In this document: positions 1 through 11,800 of the stretch, one piece after another
How the letters are laid out: each line of letters begins with the position of its first letter
Numbering within the stretch: position 1 is the first letter of the stretch
DNA from: Pseudisothecium myosuroides
Taxonomy: Eukaryota > Streptophyta > Bryopsida > Hypnales > Lembophyllaceae
NCBI GenBank assembly: GCA_951799445.1
Contig: OX637295.1
Span: 3,038,001-3,102,000 of the forward strand
Length of the DNA: 64,000 bases
Direction of reading: 5' to 3'
Translations under genes and position numbers: made by a program
Notes under the pieces: model-generated
The model's database searches: none
The model's input: only the letters and a program-made list of their open reading frames with translations
What the model was told of the DNA's origin: nothing

Positions 1-885
1 AATATTTTTCTTAAAATTAGAATTTTTTGATAAGCCAAGTAATTTTTAAGAATTTTTCAAGTGAAATTTCCTAGGCAATTGAAATTGTTACATAGCGTGA
101 TCCTAGTACTAAAATTTAGTGAGAATCAATAAGCAAATAAATTTTAGTTAAGAATGGAAACAATTTAATTGCACTATAGGGAGTTGGGGACAATTCAACA
201 AAAATCTACTTGTAAGGAATGGATATACAAATGGTTGGGGGATATTTTCACCTTAAAGCTTAATTGCTTTTGGCATTATTTGGAAGGCGGTAGGCCCCAA
301 AGTTGATTTAACATGTCAATCTTCAACAATTATTGCATATATTTTAAACTTATGCTCATATGGGAGTGCTATTTTGAGAGACTTGGAGTTGGAGCATGAA
401 CTCAAGAGCCTCAGAGTTTGTTAGCCTTCAATTTGTGAGGTATTTAGTGTGTTGTTTGGATTTTGGACCTGTGACCATGGTTTAGGAATTTAGGATCTTT
501 ACAGCTATTGAATTTAAGAAAATATGTTAATTGACTTGAAATAGAATTTGGACACTCTAAATGTTTTCCAAAAGCCTTGTTCATATACCTTGCCCTATTT
601 TTTTTTCATCCTCTTTTCATCTCAATTTTGACTCCATTACCCTTACAGAATCAAAGACCTTTCTTGGCAGGGTCATTGCAAGAAATCCCCCCCATTTGTA
701 TATAAAAAATTATTGCAAAAGATAACAAGATCATTCCAATTGTGACGGACTGATGGAGAATAGTACAAGTGTTTCTTGCAATGACCCGGCATTGAGAAGC
801 CCCTTTGAAGGTCTAGGAATTGGGACCCTAAAAAAAAATTCAATTTATTTTTTTGATTTTTTTATGCCTTTGTCATCCCTAAAAG
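1..885. repeat. Dispersed repeat family, copy 1 (carries a 118-bp MITE)
   Basis: From about position 60 to 885 this stretch aligns by eye with 38685-39385, sharing long blocks such as the run around AAGAATGGAAACAATTTAAT. The two are clearly diverged, much more than the 1.65-24.6 / 46.8-64 kb duplication, so this is an older dispersed family. I see no credible coding region. The 64-codon frame at 753-947 straddles a MITE end and is not a gene. Copy 1 has a small insertion at 670-787 that is absent from copy 2. Confidence 0.7.
670..787. mobile_element. 118-bp MITE with 16-bp perfect TIRs and GGCA target duplication
   Basis: The element starts GGGTCATTGCAAGAAA and ends with the exact reverse complement (772-787). 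It is flanked by GGCA at 666-669 and 788-791. The related repeat at about 39280-39300 reads straight through this point (CTTGCCATTGAG), which is an empty site. The ends match those of the larger elements at 44281-45061 and 45887-46626, so this is a short deletion derivative of that family. It codes for nothing. Confidence 0.85.
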
Positions 886-1649
886 GCCAACTCACAAAAT
901 TAAGTAAGTGGCTATTGAAGCTATCCTTCGACATTTTAATTTGTTGAAAATAGGAAAAACAATTTTGAACAAAACTAAAAATTGGCCATTTGGAAGGACT
1001 TCTTGGTGATGAGATTTGACCAAAAAAATGAAGTCAAAACCATCTCTAATGTTTAAAAGTGCCTGCGCAAGGGAGGCCTATTTGCACAACTGTGGAGGAT
1101 ATAAACTAATGTATTTTTTAATGATCTTTGGCAGGAATATGTCTACCTACTAGGGTAATATACCATAGAAATTTCAATTGAAGATCATTAATTTAAACCG
1201 CTCAATAGTACTAAAACCCCCTAAACGTCAAAGTGTGACAAATTAACAAAATTGAATTTTAAATATAAATTGATTTTTTTTAATTTCTGAAAAATAAGGA
1301 ATACAATTACAATCAGGACATCTAAGAAGGGTTTTTTTGGTTTTGGATTTTAACCTATAAATCAAAGGTTATAGCAAAAATTATAGAGGTCCAAAAAAAC
1401 AACGCAACTAGAGTCACAAGACACTCCAGATGTTTCGTGCAATCACCCACATGTCCTTAATGGTTCAAACCAGCTGTTCTGAAATCTACACATGTCTTTG
1501 ATGATTCAGAACAGCCGTTCTGAAATCTATATCTATCCTAGATGGTGAAAATGACACGCTGTCAAAGTGGCACTTGGAATACCGCCATTTAACTGAAATT
1601 GCCCATATGGAGAAATGACAGATTTCATGTACCATTTTAAAGAAATTTA
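886..1649. other. Non-coding AT-rich stretch
   Basis: No credible reading frame or RNA gene is visible. Around 1440-1560 a short block (CAGCYGTTCTGAAATCTA) occurs twice about 60 bp apart. Nothing else stands out. Confidence 0.5.
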
Positions 1650-2234
1650 ATTCCCATTATTGTACGTATCGACAGTTGTCTGTATGGTGCCAGGATTTGA
1701 AATAAATGTTACTAGTTGCCTTGAACCTCTGACTGTCTATCTACCGATTGACACCATAGTTTGCTGAAGTTCACCGGATTGGAGGACAGATAAGTTGAAC
1801 GTTTGCCTACGGTTGAATCTAAGGTGGTTACTCAATTCCTCGCAGCTAATCAATTAGAGGTTGTAATTTGTCCTTTCCACTATGAATGTTCTTTCAATAT
1901 CAGTTTCACCAAAACTATTGATACACTCAGAACTCAGCAGTAAAGGAAACAACAATTCTGAATCTGTTCATTCCAAAAATTACAGTCCCGTCCTCGAAGC
2001 TCGGCACTAGCTAGTCTGGTTCCTCAATCGGACTAGTTCCTCGAGATGATTCTCACAGATTTTAGATGCCACTTATTCATCACAGATTCAGTTAGCCCAC
2101 AAATCAAAGACAGATATTCGATATCATGCATGACAATCAGCAGCCCAATGCAACACCGAGACAAGCGTTTCAACCAATCGGAGGCCTTAACTTTCAAACG
2201 AACATGCAGTCGCCTTCTGTACAGTATATATTAA

Positions 2235-3775
2235 TGAATGGGCAGCTTCAAAGCTGTGATATGAGTGTCAAATCTTTGTTGCACCGTCCAGGCTGAAATC
2301 GATGCATGAATAAAGAAACCGGAACTACTCTAGTCAGTTGTATATTACCGTCCAATGAATCTGTACAGAAGAATAGTAAGTGAACTACTCAGGAACTCAT
2401 GAAATGGAATGATCGAGATCTCCTTTGAAATTAATTCGATGGTCGAGGTCGATGAATTGAAGACGTCGTTCAGTCCATATCCTCATCCTCCTGGACAAGC
2501 TAGCTTGCTACATTCGCATTCAAGTGCACTTGCTCCTTCGATTGGAGAATCTGACGCAAGCAAGGAATTGAACGGAACGAATTGGTCGTCGAGTTGTTCA
2601 AACGAAGCTGGACTTCTTGCTTTCGTTGCCTGTGCCGACAGTCGTGAATGCATGATCTCAATCAGAACTTTGTCATGATATGATCCCAACAAGCTAGTTT
2701 CATTGGCGCTTCGAAGGAGGTCTCCACTTGGAGGAGCCGCCATCCCCCATGGGACTAGACTTGGACGGAGGCCTCCACTTCGAGGATCCCCCATCCCCCG
2801 TCACGGCCATGATTGCAATTAGCTGGCTCTCTGAGGGCTTCAGTAGACTTCTGAAGCTCTCTTGAAGTGCAGGAGGCTCTACAAGCTGGCTTGGATCAGC
2901 TCGGTCACACTTCTATTTCAAACTATTGAAAGAATGCCACTCAGATCGATCAGAAGCTAAAGACGTATGCCAAATCGGAACCGCGGGTGTAAGCTAAGGT
3001 CGATGTATAGATTGCTGCAGCTAGCCTCTTTGCTTTGTGTCACTGGATCACTCAGCTGAGATTTTTTTGAAGAATTGAATGACTCTTTGGTTCATTCTCT
3101 GTAACTGTGGTACTCTTTTATACTTTCCGATGCATGTTAGGATCTAGACTGTTCAAATTACGCGGACTCGGTCAGCGGACATCCCCGAAGACCAAAGTTG
3201 ATCAAGCGCATGCAGCTTCGAATTGCATTCAAAAGGAAGTTGGTGTTGAGATTCCACATTCGTGTAGACCGGCGCAGGAGGCGAAGCAACGCAATACACG
3301 GGAGGTGTCGTCCAATGAAGACCCAAACTTGCAAGCCGCAGTAGTTGACGGCGGAAGTTACTTCCTCCAAGGGAGAATGGAAGAGCAGCGACTGTTTCAT
3401 AGAAAAGGGAGGTGAAAATTACCAATATTTGGTCAAAATGGTCAGAGACAGTTGATTCTCGGATAGTCTGCCGCCACGAGTCGAAGTGAGCCCCACTGTT
3501 TTTTTCTTCGAGCTATTACTCATCAGAAGATTTTATTGCAAAAGAGAGTACAACGACCAAGCCCACCTATGCGAACTATAGTGACTAGTGAATCGGCCCC
3601 TACTTCCGTACTGCTCCCACATTCCATGTTGGAGTGGAAAATTCCTCGGCCGGGTCCCGCTGCGAGCATCACGGACGTCAGCATGCGCAGCTGTCTGCTA
3701 GAATTGTTCCACGAAATTGTTCCACGAAAACCACAAGTTTTAGCGATGCGAACAAGAGCATGAGCCAAATCAGGT
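2235..3775. repeat. Old internal direct repeat, left unit
   Basis: It aligns in several collinear blocks with 5750-7260: the start (GCAGCTTCAAAGC), the block with CCACTTGGAGGAGCCGCC (about 2727), the block TGTTCAAATTA.GCGGACT (about 3150), and the block GGTCCCGCTGC (about 3653). It is GC-richer than its surroundings. Long frames on both strands (for example 2483-2794 minus, 3107-3415 plus) are not matched by intact frames in the other unit, so I do not call genes. It could be an old terminal repeat of a retroelement, but no TG..CA ends, primer site or polymerase is visible. Confidence 0.55.
2720..2812. repeat. GC-rich short tandem repeat (left unit)
   Basis: Two imperfect copies of a roughly 45-bp unit containing GGAGG.CTCCACTT.GAGGA and CCATCCCCC. 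The matching block at 6215-6350 has three copies. The unit length is a multiple of three, which creates long proline/glycine-rich open frames by chance. Confidence 0.6.
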
Positions 3776-5008
3776 AATTACTGCCATTAATTAGACTTCA
3801 ATCGATTTCTCAACGCCTTTGTCAATACATTCATGGGTTGGTGTGATTCGCAAGCATTTACTAATAATTTAATATGCTTGATTTGTGTCAAAGACCTAAA
3901 TTATGTAATAGTGGAGGGTATGAATTGAAATGACCCGTATTGTCAATTCGATGACCGATGAATGAATATGAATTCTAGGGGAATCAAGAATGTGAAGGAA
4001 TTTGAATCTGTTTCTCAGAGATTTGAGTAAGCATGCTTAGATTCTTGAATGAGCCTGAACTACGGCGTATGTACTATTGTAGTGGTGAGCATTATCGGGA
4101 TAATGCCAGTGCTAATGTGTGGACCTCATTGGTCATGGTCAACAGTAGCTGGATGCAAGTACTGTGACACAGTTTAGCAGTGGTTGCAAGCCAGGCCTCC
4201 GTCGATTGCAGGAGCATGTCAGTCCCCTTTTTGGGTCGATGTGGCATTGTGGGGTCACCATTGGAGCTTTTCGCCTGGCCAGTGGCCACTCTGCCCGGCT
4301 TATGAGCATCCTCTGTACTCGGCAGACCGCAGCTGCAATTTGTACATGAGAAACGTCCACAGAATTGATTCAGACTCTTCTTTGTGAGGCATGGCGGCAT
4401 GGCGCAAGGGCTATTTCTGCTGCAACAACGTGTTTGGTTGGTTAGTTCCTCAGCTGGCTCAACAAGAAGGACTGCATGAACGGACGTGCACGCGACTTCT
4501 TTCAATTCTAGTTCTCTATTTCTACTACTGATTGGAAGCATCATAGGAATGATCTGCATTTTGCGGTGCAAGAATGAAGAAATTCGATCGCAGTTAATTT
4601 CTTCATTCTTGCACTGACCGCAATTCAGATAATTCCTTTCAACTGATCGAAGAAGGGGACCAGGGTAGGGCCGAGAGCCGACAATCAAGTGACCGGGAGG
4701 GACAATGGAACGCGATTGATCGGCGTAGAACGGGAACCTGCGAGTCCCTGTTATCCCTTGGGCCTCTGGAGACTTTGTGGGTCATCAATGGCCAAGACTG
4801 AGTCTCCGAACCTCCTTCACTTATCGCAGACTTCTGCATGTGCCCTTTTGAGGGAGCAGAATTCAGATGCACTCGTTCAATTGCTATCTGAGCTAAGTTG
4901 ATCGTACTAGGGCTTTTCAGCTTCTCAATGAGCTCATTTCAATAGGATTGATATTTGAATTAGGTTGCAGAGCACAAATGGTTGCACGCCAATTGCACAA
5001 GCGCTATA
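3776..5008. other. Non-coding or unrecognised stretch with one open minus-strand frame
   Basis: A 198-codon frame is open on the minus strand (4092-4688). Its translation is Cys/Ser-rich and resembles no family I know. It has no homologue in copy B, where the region is missing. A strong hairpin lies inside it at about 4563-4624. I treat the frame as probably fortuitous. Confidence 0.4.
4563..4624. repeat. Long imperfect hairpin
   Basis: GCAAGAATGAAGAAATT at about 4572 is followed, after an 11-base loop, by its reverse complement AATTTCTTCATTCTTGC. Outside, TGCGGT pairs with ACCGCA with a small bulge. The arms total about 23 bp. It could be a minimal MITE relic or a hairpin-forming sequence; no flanking duplication was found. 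Confidence 0.65.
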
Positions 5009-5115
5009 CACAGGGAGCACGGGGAGGCCTTACCCCCCGGGTATTTTTTGGGGGGCTGTCACTATACCCCCCAAAAAAATACCGGGGGGGGTATCGACCT
5101 CCCGGTCTCCCTGTG
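5009..5115. mobile_element. Near-perfect 107-bp fold-back element
   Basis: The sequence starts CACAGGGAG and ends CTCCCTGTG. The two halves are nearly complementary through runs of C/G (CCCCCCGGGTATTTTTT against AAAAAAATACCGGGGGGG) around a central TCAC. The left flank ends CTATA and the right flank begins ATATA, allowing a 3-bp ATA duplication. CAC..GTG ends with a 3-bp duplication would suit a CACTA/En-Spm-type MITE, but it is too short to assign firmly. Confidence 0.6.
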
Positions 5116-5749
5116 ATATATTGCGTGTCTCTCTCCTGCTGATCAGTTAGGAGCTAGGTGTAAAGTAACCTTGCCTTGTCGAAATGGATCATCCTTTGAC
5201 CCTTGACTTGTGTCACCAGAAACGCATGTTAATCCTAAGGAAAACGGAAATTCTGAATGAGTTTCTGCCCAATGCAGTGCCACATTCGAAGGTCGGTACT
5301 GGTTCTTCAATTAATTAGACCTCCAGTCCGGTAGTATTCGAATTTGGAGGGTTAAAATGCAACGCACATGATTCAGCAGCACTTTTCGCTACAAGGTGGA
5401 ACATGCTGGAGCAACGTTTATCAGCAAGCATGCACATTTTGGAACACGCTTCAGGAATCATGGAACGCTTTTAGCAATCATTCACTTGTGCAAAGTTTAG
5501 GAGGCTCAACATGGAATGTCGACATTAGAATCACGTTTTGCGTTGTCAGAATTGTAAGTTGTGACTGAAAAATTGTCTTGACTGAACAGTTAACATCGAT
5601 TGTTGTAGGGGTGAATTCGAAGTGCGCACCAAATTGATCCCACTCAAACTTATCTACTAAGCCCAGCTCAGCATCCACAGCCAAGAACCAATGGAGGGGC
5701 ACAAATCTTTCAAGAAACGCAAGCTTTTCGTATGTATGCAGGTGTGTAA
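5116..5749. other. Non-coding stretch
   Basis: Lies between the fold-back element and the right internal repeat. The short frames here are unmatched elsewhere and resemble nothing I recognise. Confidence 0.4.
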
Positions 5750-7260
5750 GTTGTCAAGTGAGCAGCTTCAAAGCCGCGGTAATATTAGTGTCGAATCGTT
5801 TTCACAATGTGTGAATAAAGAATGAGGAAACTACGACTCTAGTCATCTAAAATGAATCTCTAAAAACTCATCGGTATTTTGAGTTTGGAGCTGTCACTCG
5901 GAGCTAGCTAATGAACTGTACCTACTCGAATAGTATGTCGAGATTTCCCCATTCAGAGAACCTGACGAGCTCGGTCCATGATATTCAATCATCTGCTGGT
6001 CCTCCAAGATCTTTCTAGCTAGCCCGGACATTCAATTGCCATTCCTTCTTGGATTGAAGAATTTGGTGCCTTTCAGAGAAAGAACTGGCCAAGACACAAT
6101 GGAAGCTGGAATCTTTGGCTCAGCCAGCTAGCTGCTTTGGTCAACAGTCAACGAGCTTGATCTGGTGCAGTTGCATGTCATGAACCCAACGAGCTTGCTT
6201 CACTGACGCTTCGAGGGAGGTCTCCACTTGGAGGAGCCGCCATCCCCCATGGGACTCGACTTGGACGGAGGCCTCCACTTGGACGATCCTCCGTCGCCCA
6301 TGGGGGAAGCCTTCGACGGTGGTCCCCACGTCGATGATCCCCCATCGCCAGTCACGGCCATGGTGGCAATTAGCTGCCGGACTGAAATTTCAGAACTCTG
6401 GCCGGTCTGCAAGCTTGGATCGGATCAGATAGCAAGAGCTTTCAGTTCACAGTGCGAATGGATCAATTAAAAGCTGGCTTCGAGTGTCAAACTGTTGCTC
6501 CGGGTGTTCGATCGGTAGTTCATCACTGGCTTCCGCGCGCGTCGAGCTTGAGTTTGTGTTGGTCGATCACTCAGATGTTAGTGTTGTGATAGAATGAGAG
6601 TGTGATGGTCTTTTATACACGTTGTAATTCATGCTGCAGCGATCTCTGTTCAAATTAGGCGGACTTCGTCAGCGAACGCCTGATCTTGACAGACCGATGA
6701 ATTGGTCCATTCCAACGCCGCTTCAAATTTCAAATCGCCTTCCAAGGAAGTGGGTAATGATCTGACAGTCAGTGGCCTGGCCGGAAGGACATTCGTGTTG
6801 CACGGCGCTGCGCCGGCGAGGGCAACCGGCAACGCGAAATTAACATGCGACGTGTCGATCGTCCGAAGTCGAAGCCGTTAATTAGTCAGTTCGAGTTGGC
6901 CGCAGGGGATTACACTCTTCTCCAAGTGTTGGAAGTCAGAGGAGGAGTTCTGGGCTGGGGTTTCAACTTCCAAGGAAGATTCAATTCGACGGGTCACTGA
7001 TTAATTGTATTTGGTCAATTAGACGGTTACGCACAAACCGTTGGTCAATTGAGTCACAGACACATGATTGATTCTGAAGGAATAAGTACGTATTCTGCCC
7101 TGCCGCTTGATGACGAATCGAACCTTTTCGTGGTCGGGTCCCGCTGCCGACATCATTGGCGTCAGCGTGAGCAGCTGTTGAAGACTCTTTCCACATTGGG
7201 AACGGGACAGCATGGGCGCGGCTTTGGATGACGTACGTACCGGCACTCACCAATTGATAA
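5750..7260. repeat. Old internal direct repeat, right unit
   Basis: Diverged partner of 2235-3775, with matching blocks in the same order. It contains a three-copy version of the GC-rich 45-bp tandem repeat (6215-6350). A TATA-like TTTTATACA lies at about 6612 in a block shared with the left unit. No intact gene is recognised. Confidence 0.55.
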
Positions 7261-8070
7261 ATAGAATGAGTCCGGGGAGGCCACTTCCGGAACATTGTAA
7301 ATGATGTGCGAAATTTGTACCAAATGAGGGTGACTTTTGTAAGTTTTTATTGCATATTTAAGGAGTTTCATATAGTCACCAGTCTTCTCACGAGTTCTTC
7401 TGTTTTTTGAATTAGTAAGGTGGTGTTTCCAGAGTTATAAACTACATTGAAGAAGTAAAGATTAAAGATTAAACTTCTTACAATGTGTGATCTTATTTGT
7501 ATAGTTGGATGCCACTTAGATATAACTTCCATTGATGAGTTGTGTTATATTATTAGTAAATTTAGTCCATCTTACAATTGGCACTAACAAACACATGTTT
7601 CCATGATTTGTGATAGGTGGGTTAAGTTTTTGCCAAACATTGTTTGATCCAGTGATATATAGAACAGGTGATGTATTTTCAAAAAGCTATTTTTCTTTTG
7701 TACAAAAATCTTAAAAGTGTTGAATGTTTTTTATATGTATATAAATGAAAAGGACCTTAAAAAATCATGAAGAAATTGATGGTTGTATAGAAGTAAGGTA
7801 TCCTTTGCATGCCAACGGTGCTAGTATAACACTATATTCAATATTTTGAGAGAGTCGGCCCCTCTCAAAATAGCATTACCCATATAGACGTCCAAAAATT
7901 GAATTTTGAGTTTAGCAAATTTAGGATGATAAACACTAAGCTCATTAGTTGTAAAGTAAAATTTCCATTAAAATGAGAGTTACTGTACTCAGGAAGTCTT
8001 TAAATATATACAATTCAGTATAATAATCGTTTTTCAATTTATATAAGTGAAGATCATGCCATCTATTGAA
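7261..8070. other. AT-rich non-coding stretch; copy A/B identity resumes near 7829
   Basis: No coding potential is apparent. The high-identity match to copy B (47343 onward) begins at about 7829. Confidence 0.5.
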
Positions 8071-8071
8071 T

Positions 8072-8185
8072 ACCAAGTCATGAGGTCTACAGTTGGTTGT
8101 ACGGGAATGCTTATCTCATTCAAGCGGTCCGAGTTCGATTCCCGTTGAGTTTGGACGAGCACCTATGAAATATACATGACTTGGT
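8072..8185 (+). other. tRNA-like (Pol III box) sequence bounded by an 11-bp inverted repeat, copy A
   Basis: ACCAAGTCATG (8072-8082) and CATGACTTGGT (8175-8185) form a perfect inverted repeat. Between them is a B-box-like AGTTCGATTCC (about 8132), an A-box-like stretch with CAGTTGG (about 8089), and a possible anticodon hairpin GCTT..AAGC (about 8109-8124). No proper acceptor stem forms, so it is not a functional tRNA. It may be the head of a tRNA-derived SINE or a decayed tRNA. Copy B has the same sequence at 47586-47699. Confidence 0.4.
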
Positions 8186-8718
8186 GCTGCTAAGTAAATT
8201 TTGTAGGCAGAAAAGTTGTAACAACATAGAAGCCCCTATCCCAAAATGTGACAAGTGCTTAACACGTTAACAAAATAAAAAGTGGTAATACCTACTACCA
8301 TTTTTTTCAATTCTTTCAGATATTGAAATGCATTTTCTATAGTCAATTTAGAAGGAAACTAAAGTCAATCATAGAAACATGTAAAGGTAGAATGCAATAA
8401 TAAAATATATTGATATATAAATGCAATTGCTTCACAAAAGCAATTAATACACTGTCTTGAAACCGTGATTCCAATGGAAATCCATAAGGTTAAATCAAAA
8501 CATACAAACTTATACTATTTATTGTATACTACGCAACATAGAATTTCTATTGCTTATGGAAAGCAAATCTATAGTATAAAAACACTTAACACGCAAATAT
8601 ATTACGTCTCTTGTATGACGCACAATACAAAATTCTATAAGAAAACCAGAAGCATTACCTACACAATATAAAAGCAAAGTATTACTATAGAATGAACTGA
8701 GTAGAGTAATATTTATGC
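8186..8718. other. AT-rich 3' flank of the DUF7869-type pseudogene
   Basis: Lies downstream of the minus-strand gene. Frames of 67-68 codons occur on both strands (8465-8671 plus, 8519-8722 minus) and recur in copy B, but that only reflects the duplication. They are low-complexity and overlap each other. Confidence 0.5.
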
Positions 8719-11558
8719 TCAAGTGGAATTCAAGGCAGCTAAACTGTCGTGAATCACTTCAATTTGAGCGGCCGGGATCTTCAGCTTACACTGAGTCGTG
8801 TCCTTCTTGATCTGTGACTTCTATGCAGTCATCAAGGAATCTGTATGCTCCCAAATAGGACGGAGAGCTTCGTCAACCTTCCAACGTAATCCTCCTGTAG
8901 AATCCCAACTAGTGTAGAATTCTTGAATGTTTCGGTTTCTTGATGTAGGCTTGAAATACTGAATGAGCACAGAATTGGGTTCTTCGGGGTTGCAATTTGG
9001 ATCAGACAACGCTCTTGCAATCCAAACAGGCCTTGCATCGCCATCCGCGGGACGAATAGCAAGGAAGTATCCTGCATAGACATCACGCATTACCCGAAAG
9101 GATTGTTGTGGACGATCGCGTAATTGCCCAATATAGATGTCATCCTCTGCAAACTCTTCCCAAATCTCACCATTATCTTCAAATTGATCTTCGATTGTCG
9201 GTGCAACACGAGTGGATGGCCAAAAGCCATCTTTCAAAGAAGATGGAGGTTCAATAGGTTCATGCAACACTGCTTTCACTGCTTGCTAGTAGTATATTAA
9301 ATGCTCATACCGTCTTCTGTACTCCCCAGTTTGGTCTTCATTGGACAATTTCTCCCAATAATTGATGAATCCCGTTAAACCCTTGAATATGTCATCAACA
9401 CCTCTCATCGGGCGTGAAAAAACGGGGACCGGCTCTCCACGCGGCCACAAACTCCGACCTTCAAAGTCTTCTTGCCATAATTTAATGCCTCCACCTTCTT
9501 TAGGAAGCCAGTCTACATCCGTGCACAGAAGCTTGTACTTCATGACTGGGCAGTCATTTGACTCCAGGTAGAATTTGAATTGTTGAGCCTTGGTGTGCCC
9601 AACAAGAGACTCGTCTCCCTCCATGATGAATCCCTGAATGAAAGCCTTAAAATCAGGCACTTCTTCTACAAGATGGGGAATTGTAGGAACCGATTCTACG
9701 TCCATGAAGGACTTCATAAGTGAAGGAATGGTGGGAAAGTTTTCTTTCTTCAGCAACATGCTCCACCTCCCAAACAGTGCATCGATATCATCGTGAGTAT
9801 GTTCCACGAGCATGAAATTCACATACACTTCCCGGAAATTTTTTTTGGCAACAAGAAGGGACCAGAAGCAAAACACAAATCTATTCTTATTATCACCAGT
9901 AGCATTGTCCATCTGAACATTCAAAATCGGAGGGAGTGACAGCCCTAAAATTGGGAATCTGGAGCTGGTCGAAGAGATGTTTTGCAAATGTGATCTCCTT
10001 GTAGAAATGCATCAAAAAGAGGAGCTGATCTGGAGCCAACAAACAACTCCCTGGAGGAATACTTTGGAGGCAATTCCAAATCTCGCAACAACTTAGCAAA
10101 GGAGCCGATTGTGTAGTTGGAATCATGAGAAAAGATGTCCAGGCCATAATGGGCATAACGGACATCACCATGACCGTGGGCTATCATACCGGTTACAGAT
10201 ACAGGCAACTTGATTAGACCATCAATAGCCTTATGTTTGTGGGAGAAAACGGGGGAAGCGGTCTTGGCATGATCCATTTTATCATGCATGATCGTCAAGC
10301 ACTCATGTGGGTAGGAACTTGACCTGTAACGATTTGCATAATACAATTCCCTGTGCGCCCTAGCAACAACCAAATGCAAATCTAACTTCTTGGCCCATGT
10401 TAAAGCTGATTGAGACCCAGCAGGTGCACTTCTCCTAAGTGAATGGTATCTATCACATGTGGAACAACGTGCAAAATTGTCTCCAGGTTTCTTAGCGTCA
10501 AACTCTGAAAAGTTAACCTTCCTGATCTTGCTCAAATTGGATGTAGATACTTCTTTCAATCCAAAGACCGTGTTCACAGAGTTAATTTCAGGAATAGCTT
10601 CCTTCCATTTCCACGTAGCTGGAAGAATCATGGAGACTACCTTCTCGCCCGACTTCAGCGTCCGAGTACGGTGAGGCATGTGATCAGCGTTCTTCTCTAG
10701 AATGCACTTCAAAGTGGCAGTGGCTTGCTCAGTGTGCTTCCGAGGCTTCCGCAAACCAGTATTTCCATGGGGCTGGGCATTGAAACCCTGGTCTGCATAT
10801 CCTTGGAAACGATGAAAAGTTGCTTCCGATACTCCAGCAATATGCCTCCAAGCAGACACACAAACATCTATACCCTCCACGGTGACCATCCTCTTTCCTT
10901 GCGTATCAAGATGAACTTGTCTATGAACATCAAGCTTCATGTGGTATCGAAACTTATACGATGTGTCTCGATACATACGCTCTCGAAAAGCTCTAATTTT
11001 GTCTCTGGAAAACGGTTGAATGCAGTTGTTGACACAACAAGTGTTGCTTGAAACACTATTTATGGAGTCTTGAGTGAGAAGAGCTTTGGCCTTCACACAA
11101 GTTTCTCTTGGCGGGTTCCTCACTGTACTCGTATACCGTGTGCTCCGTGTTGACAGAGGAGCCAAAGGAGCTGCCTGACGACAATTGTAATTGTAACGGA
11201 GCTCGTGATTCCGAAGACTTGCACCATTATAGAACACGTTCTCAATCGGCCACGTACGGACTGAAAACCTCCATTCATCTGGAACATGATTGGTATCTAA
11301 CGTCTTTGAGATTTGGACGGCAACATAAGAGTCGCCAAGTACACCTGTAGCGCCAACTACAAGCTCGGAGCTTACACTGTGACAGATCCCTTCCGCTACT
11401 GCAAGACCACCCTCATTGAGAAGTGTTACTAACTTTGTGCTCCAAAGACTTCGTGGAATACCTTCGCATTCGGGAATATCCAATGCCTCCTCTGGATGAA
11501 CTTGGACATTGTCATTTGAATAGTTATCCTCCGCTTCGTTCACTCTTGCTGGGTTCAT
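8719..11558 (-). pseudogene. DUF7869-type transposase-like gene, broken copy A
   Basis: This is the counterpart of the intact 946-codon gene at 48233-51073. Reading from the ATG at 11556-11558, the frame is open for about 535 codons. It is then lost at about 9947-9960, where B has GGGATCTCTGG and A has GGGAATCTGG (1 base fewer). Two Trp codons have become TAG: one near 9286 (B: CCA at 48800, A: CTA) and one near 8821. The conserved Gly of the GHTHDDID motif is Glu in A (about 9806), so the most conserved site is also damaged. With three lesions in the reading frame it cannot make the full protein. An N-terminal fragment of about 530 residues, including the first acidic motif (HDKMDHAKT) but not the second or third, could still be translated. 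Confidence 0.9.
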
Positions 11559-11800
11559 GATCTATTCACCAAATCAATGATGATCTCAATCGCCAACTTG
11601 ACAAAGAAAATATGGGCGTTGTACTGGGACGGAGTTTTCTATTTTGAACAAGCGAAACATATACTTCATAAGTCATAAAGAAAGGCTAGTACTTAGTCAC
11701 TATAACTCATTTACAATTATGCTGAGCAAAGGTGATATAGCTACTTCCTGAAAGTACTATATTACCTGCAGTCTAGCTAAATGAAATAATTTCATCAAGT
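11559..11800. promoter_or_regulatory. Upstream region of the DUF7869-type gene, copy A
   Basis: A short stretch between the ATG and palindrome array 1. No convincing TATA box is seen. It contains the first degenerate palindrome neighbours. If array 1 lies in a leader intron, a 3' splice site would be expected here on the minus strand; candidates exist but none is compelling. Confidence 0.3.

Larger units (their letters stand above)
2209..7828. other. Segment present only in copy A (deleted from B or inserted into A)
   Basis: Copy B joins the equivalents of 2208 and 7829 directly at about 47341 (ttcaaacgaa|aacactatat). Only about 2 bp of microhomology is visible and there is no clear target duplication. 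Inside are two old, diverged direct repeats (about 2235-3770 and 5750-7260) around 2 kb of other sequence. These repeats are far more diverged from each other than copy A is from copy B. That makes a late insertion of the whole block unlikely and a deletion in copy B the simpler reading. Confidence 0.7.

Noticed and set aside
2483..3425. Several 80-103-codon frames on both strands
   Set aside because: They overlap each other, sit in a GC-rich old repeat and are not kept in the partner repeat at 5750-7260.
4092..4688. 198-codon minus-strand frame as a gene
   Set aside because: No recognisable domain, no second copy, and it crosses a long DNA hairpin; kept only as a note in the non-coding stretch.
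8085..8157. A functional tRNA gene
   Set aside because: The internal box and anticodon hairpin are suggestive, but no 7-bp acceptor stem forms and the T-stem has mismatches.
9945..9987. An intron explaining the frame change in the copy A transposase-like gene
   Set aside because: Direct comparison with copy B shows a 1-base loss with a neighbouring substitution, not an inserted segment with splice sites.
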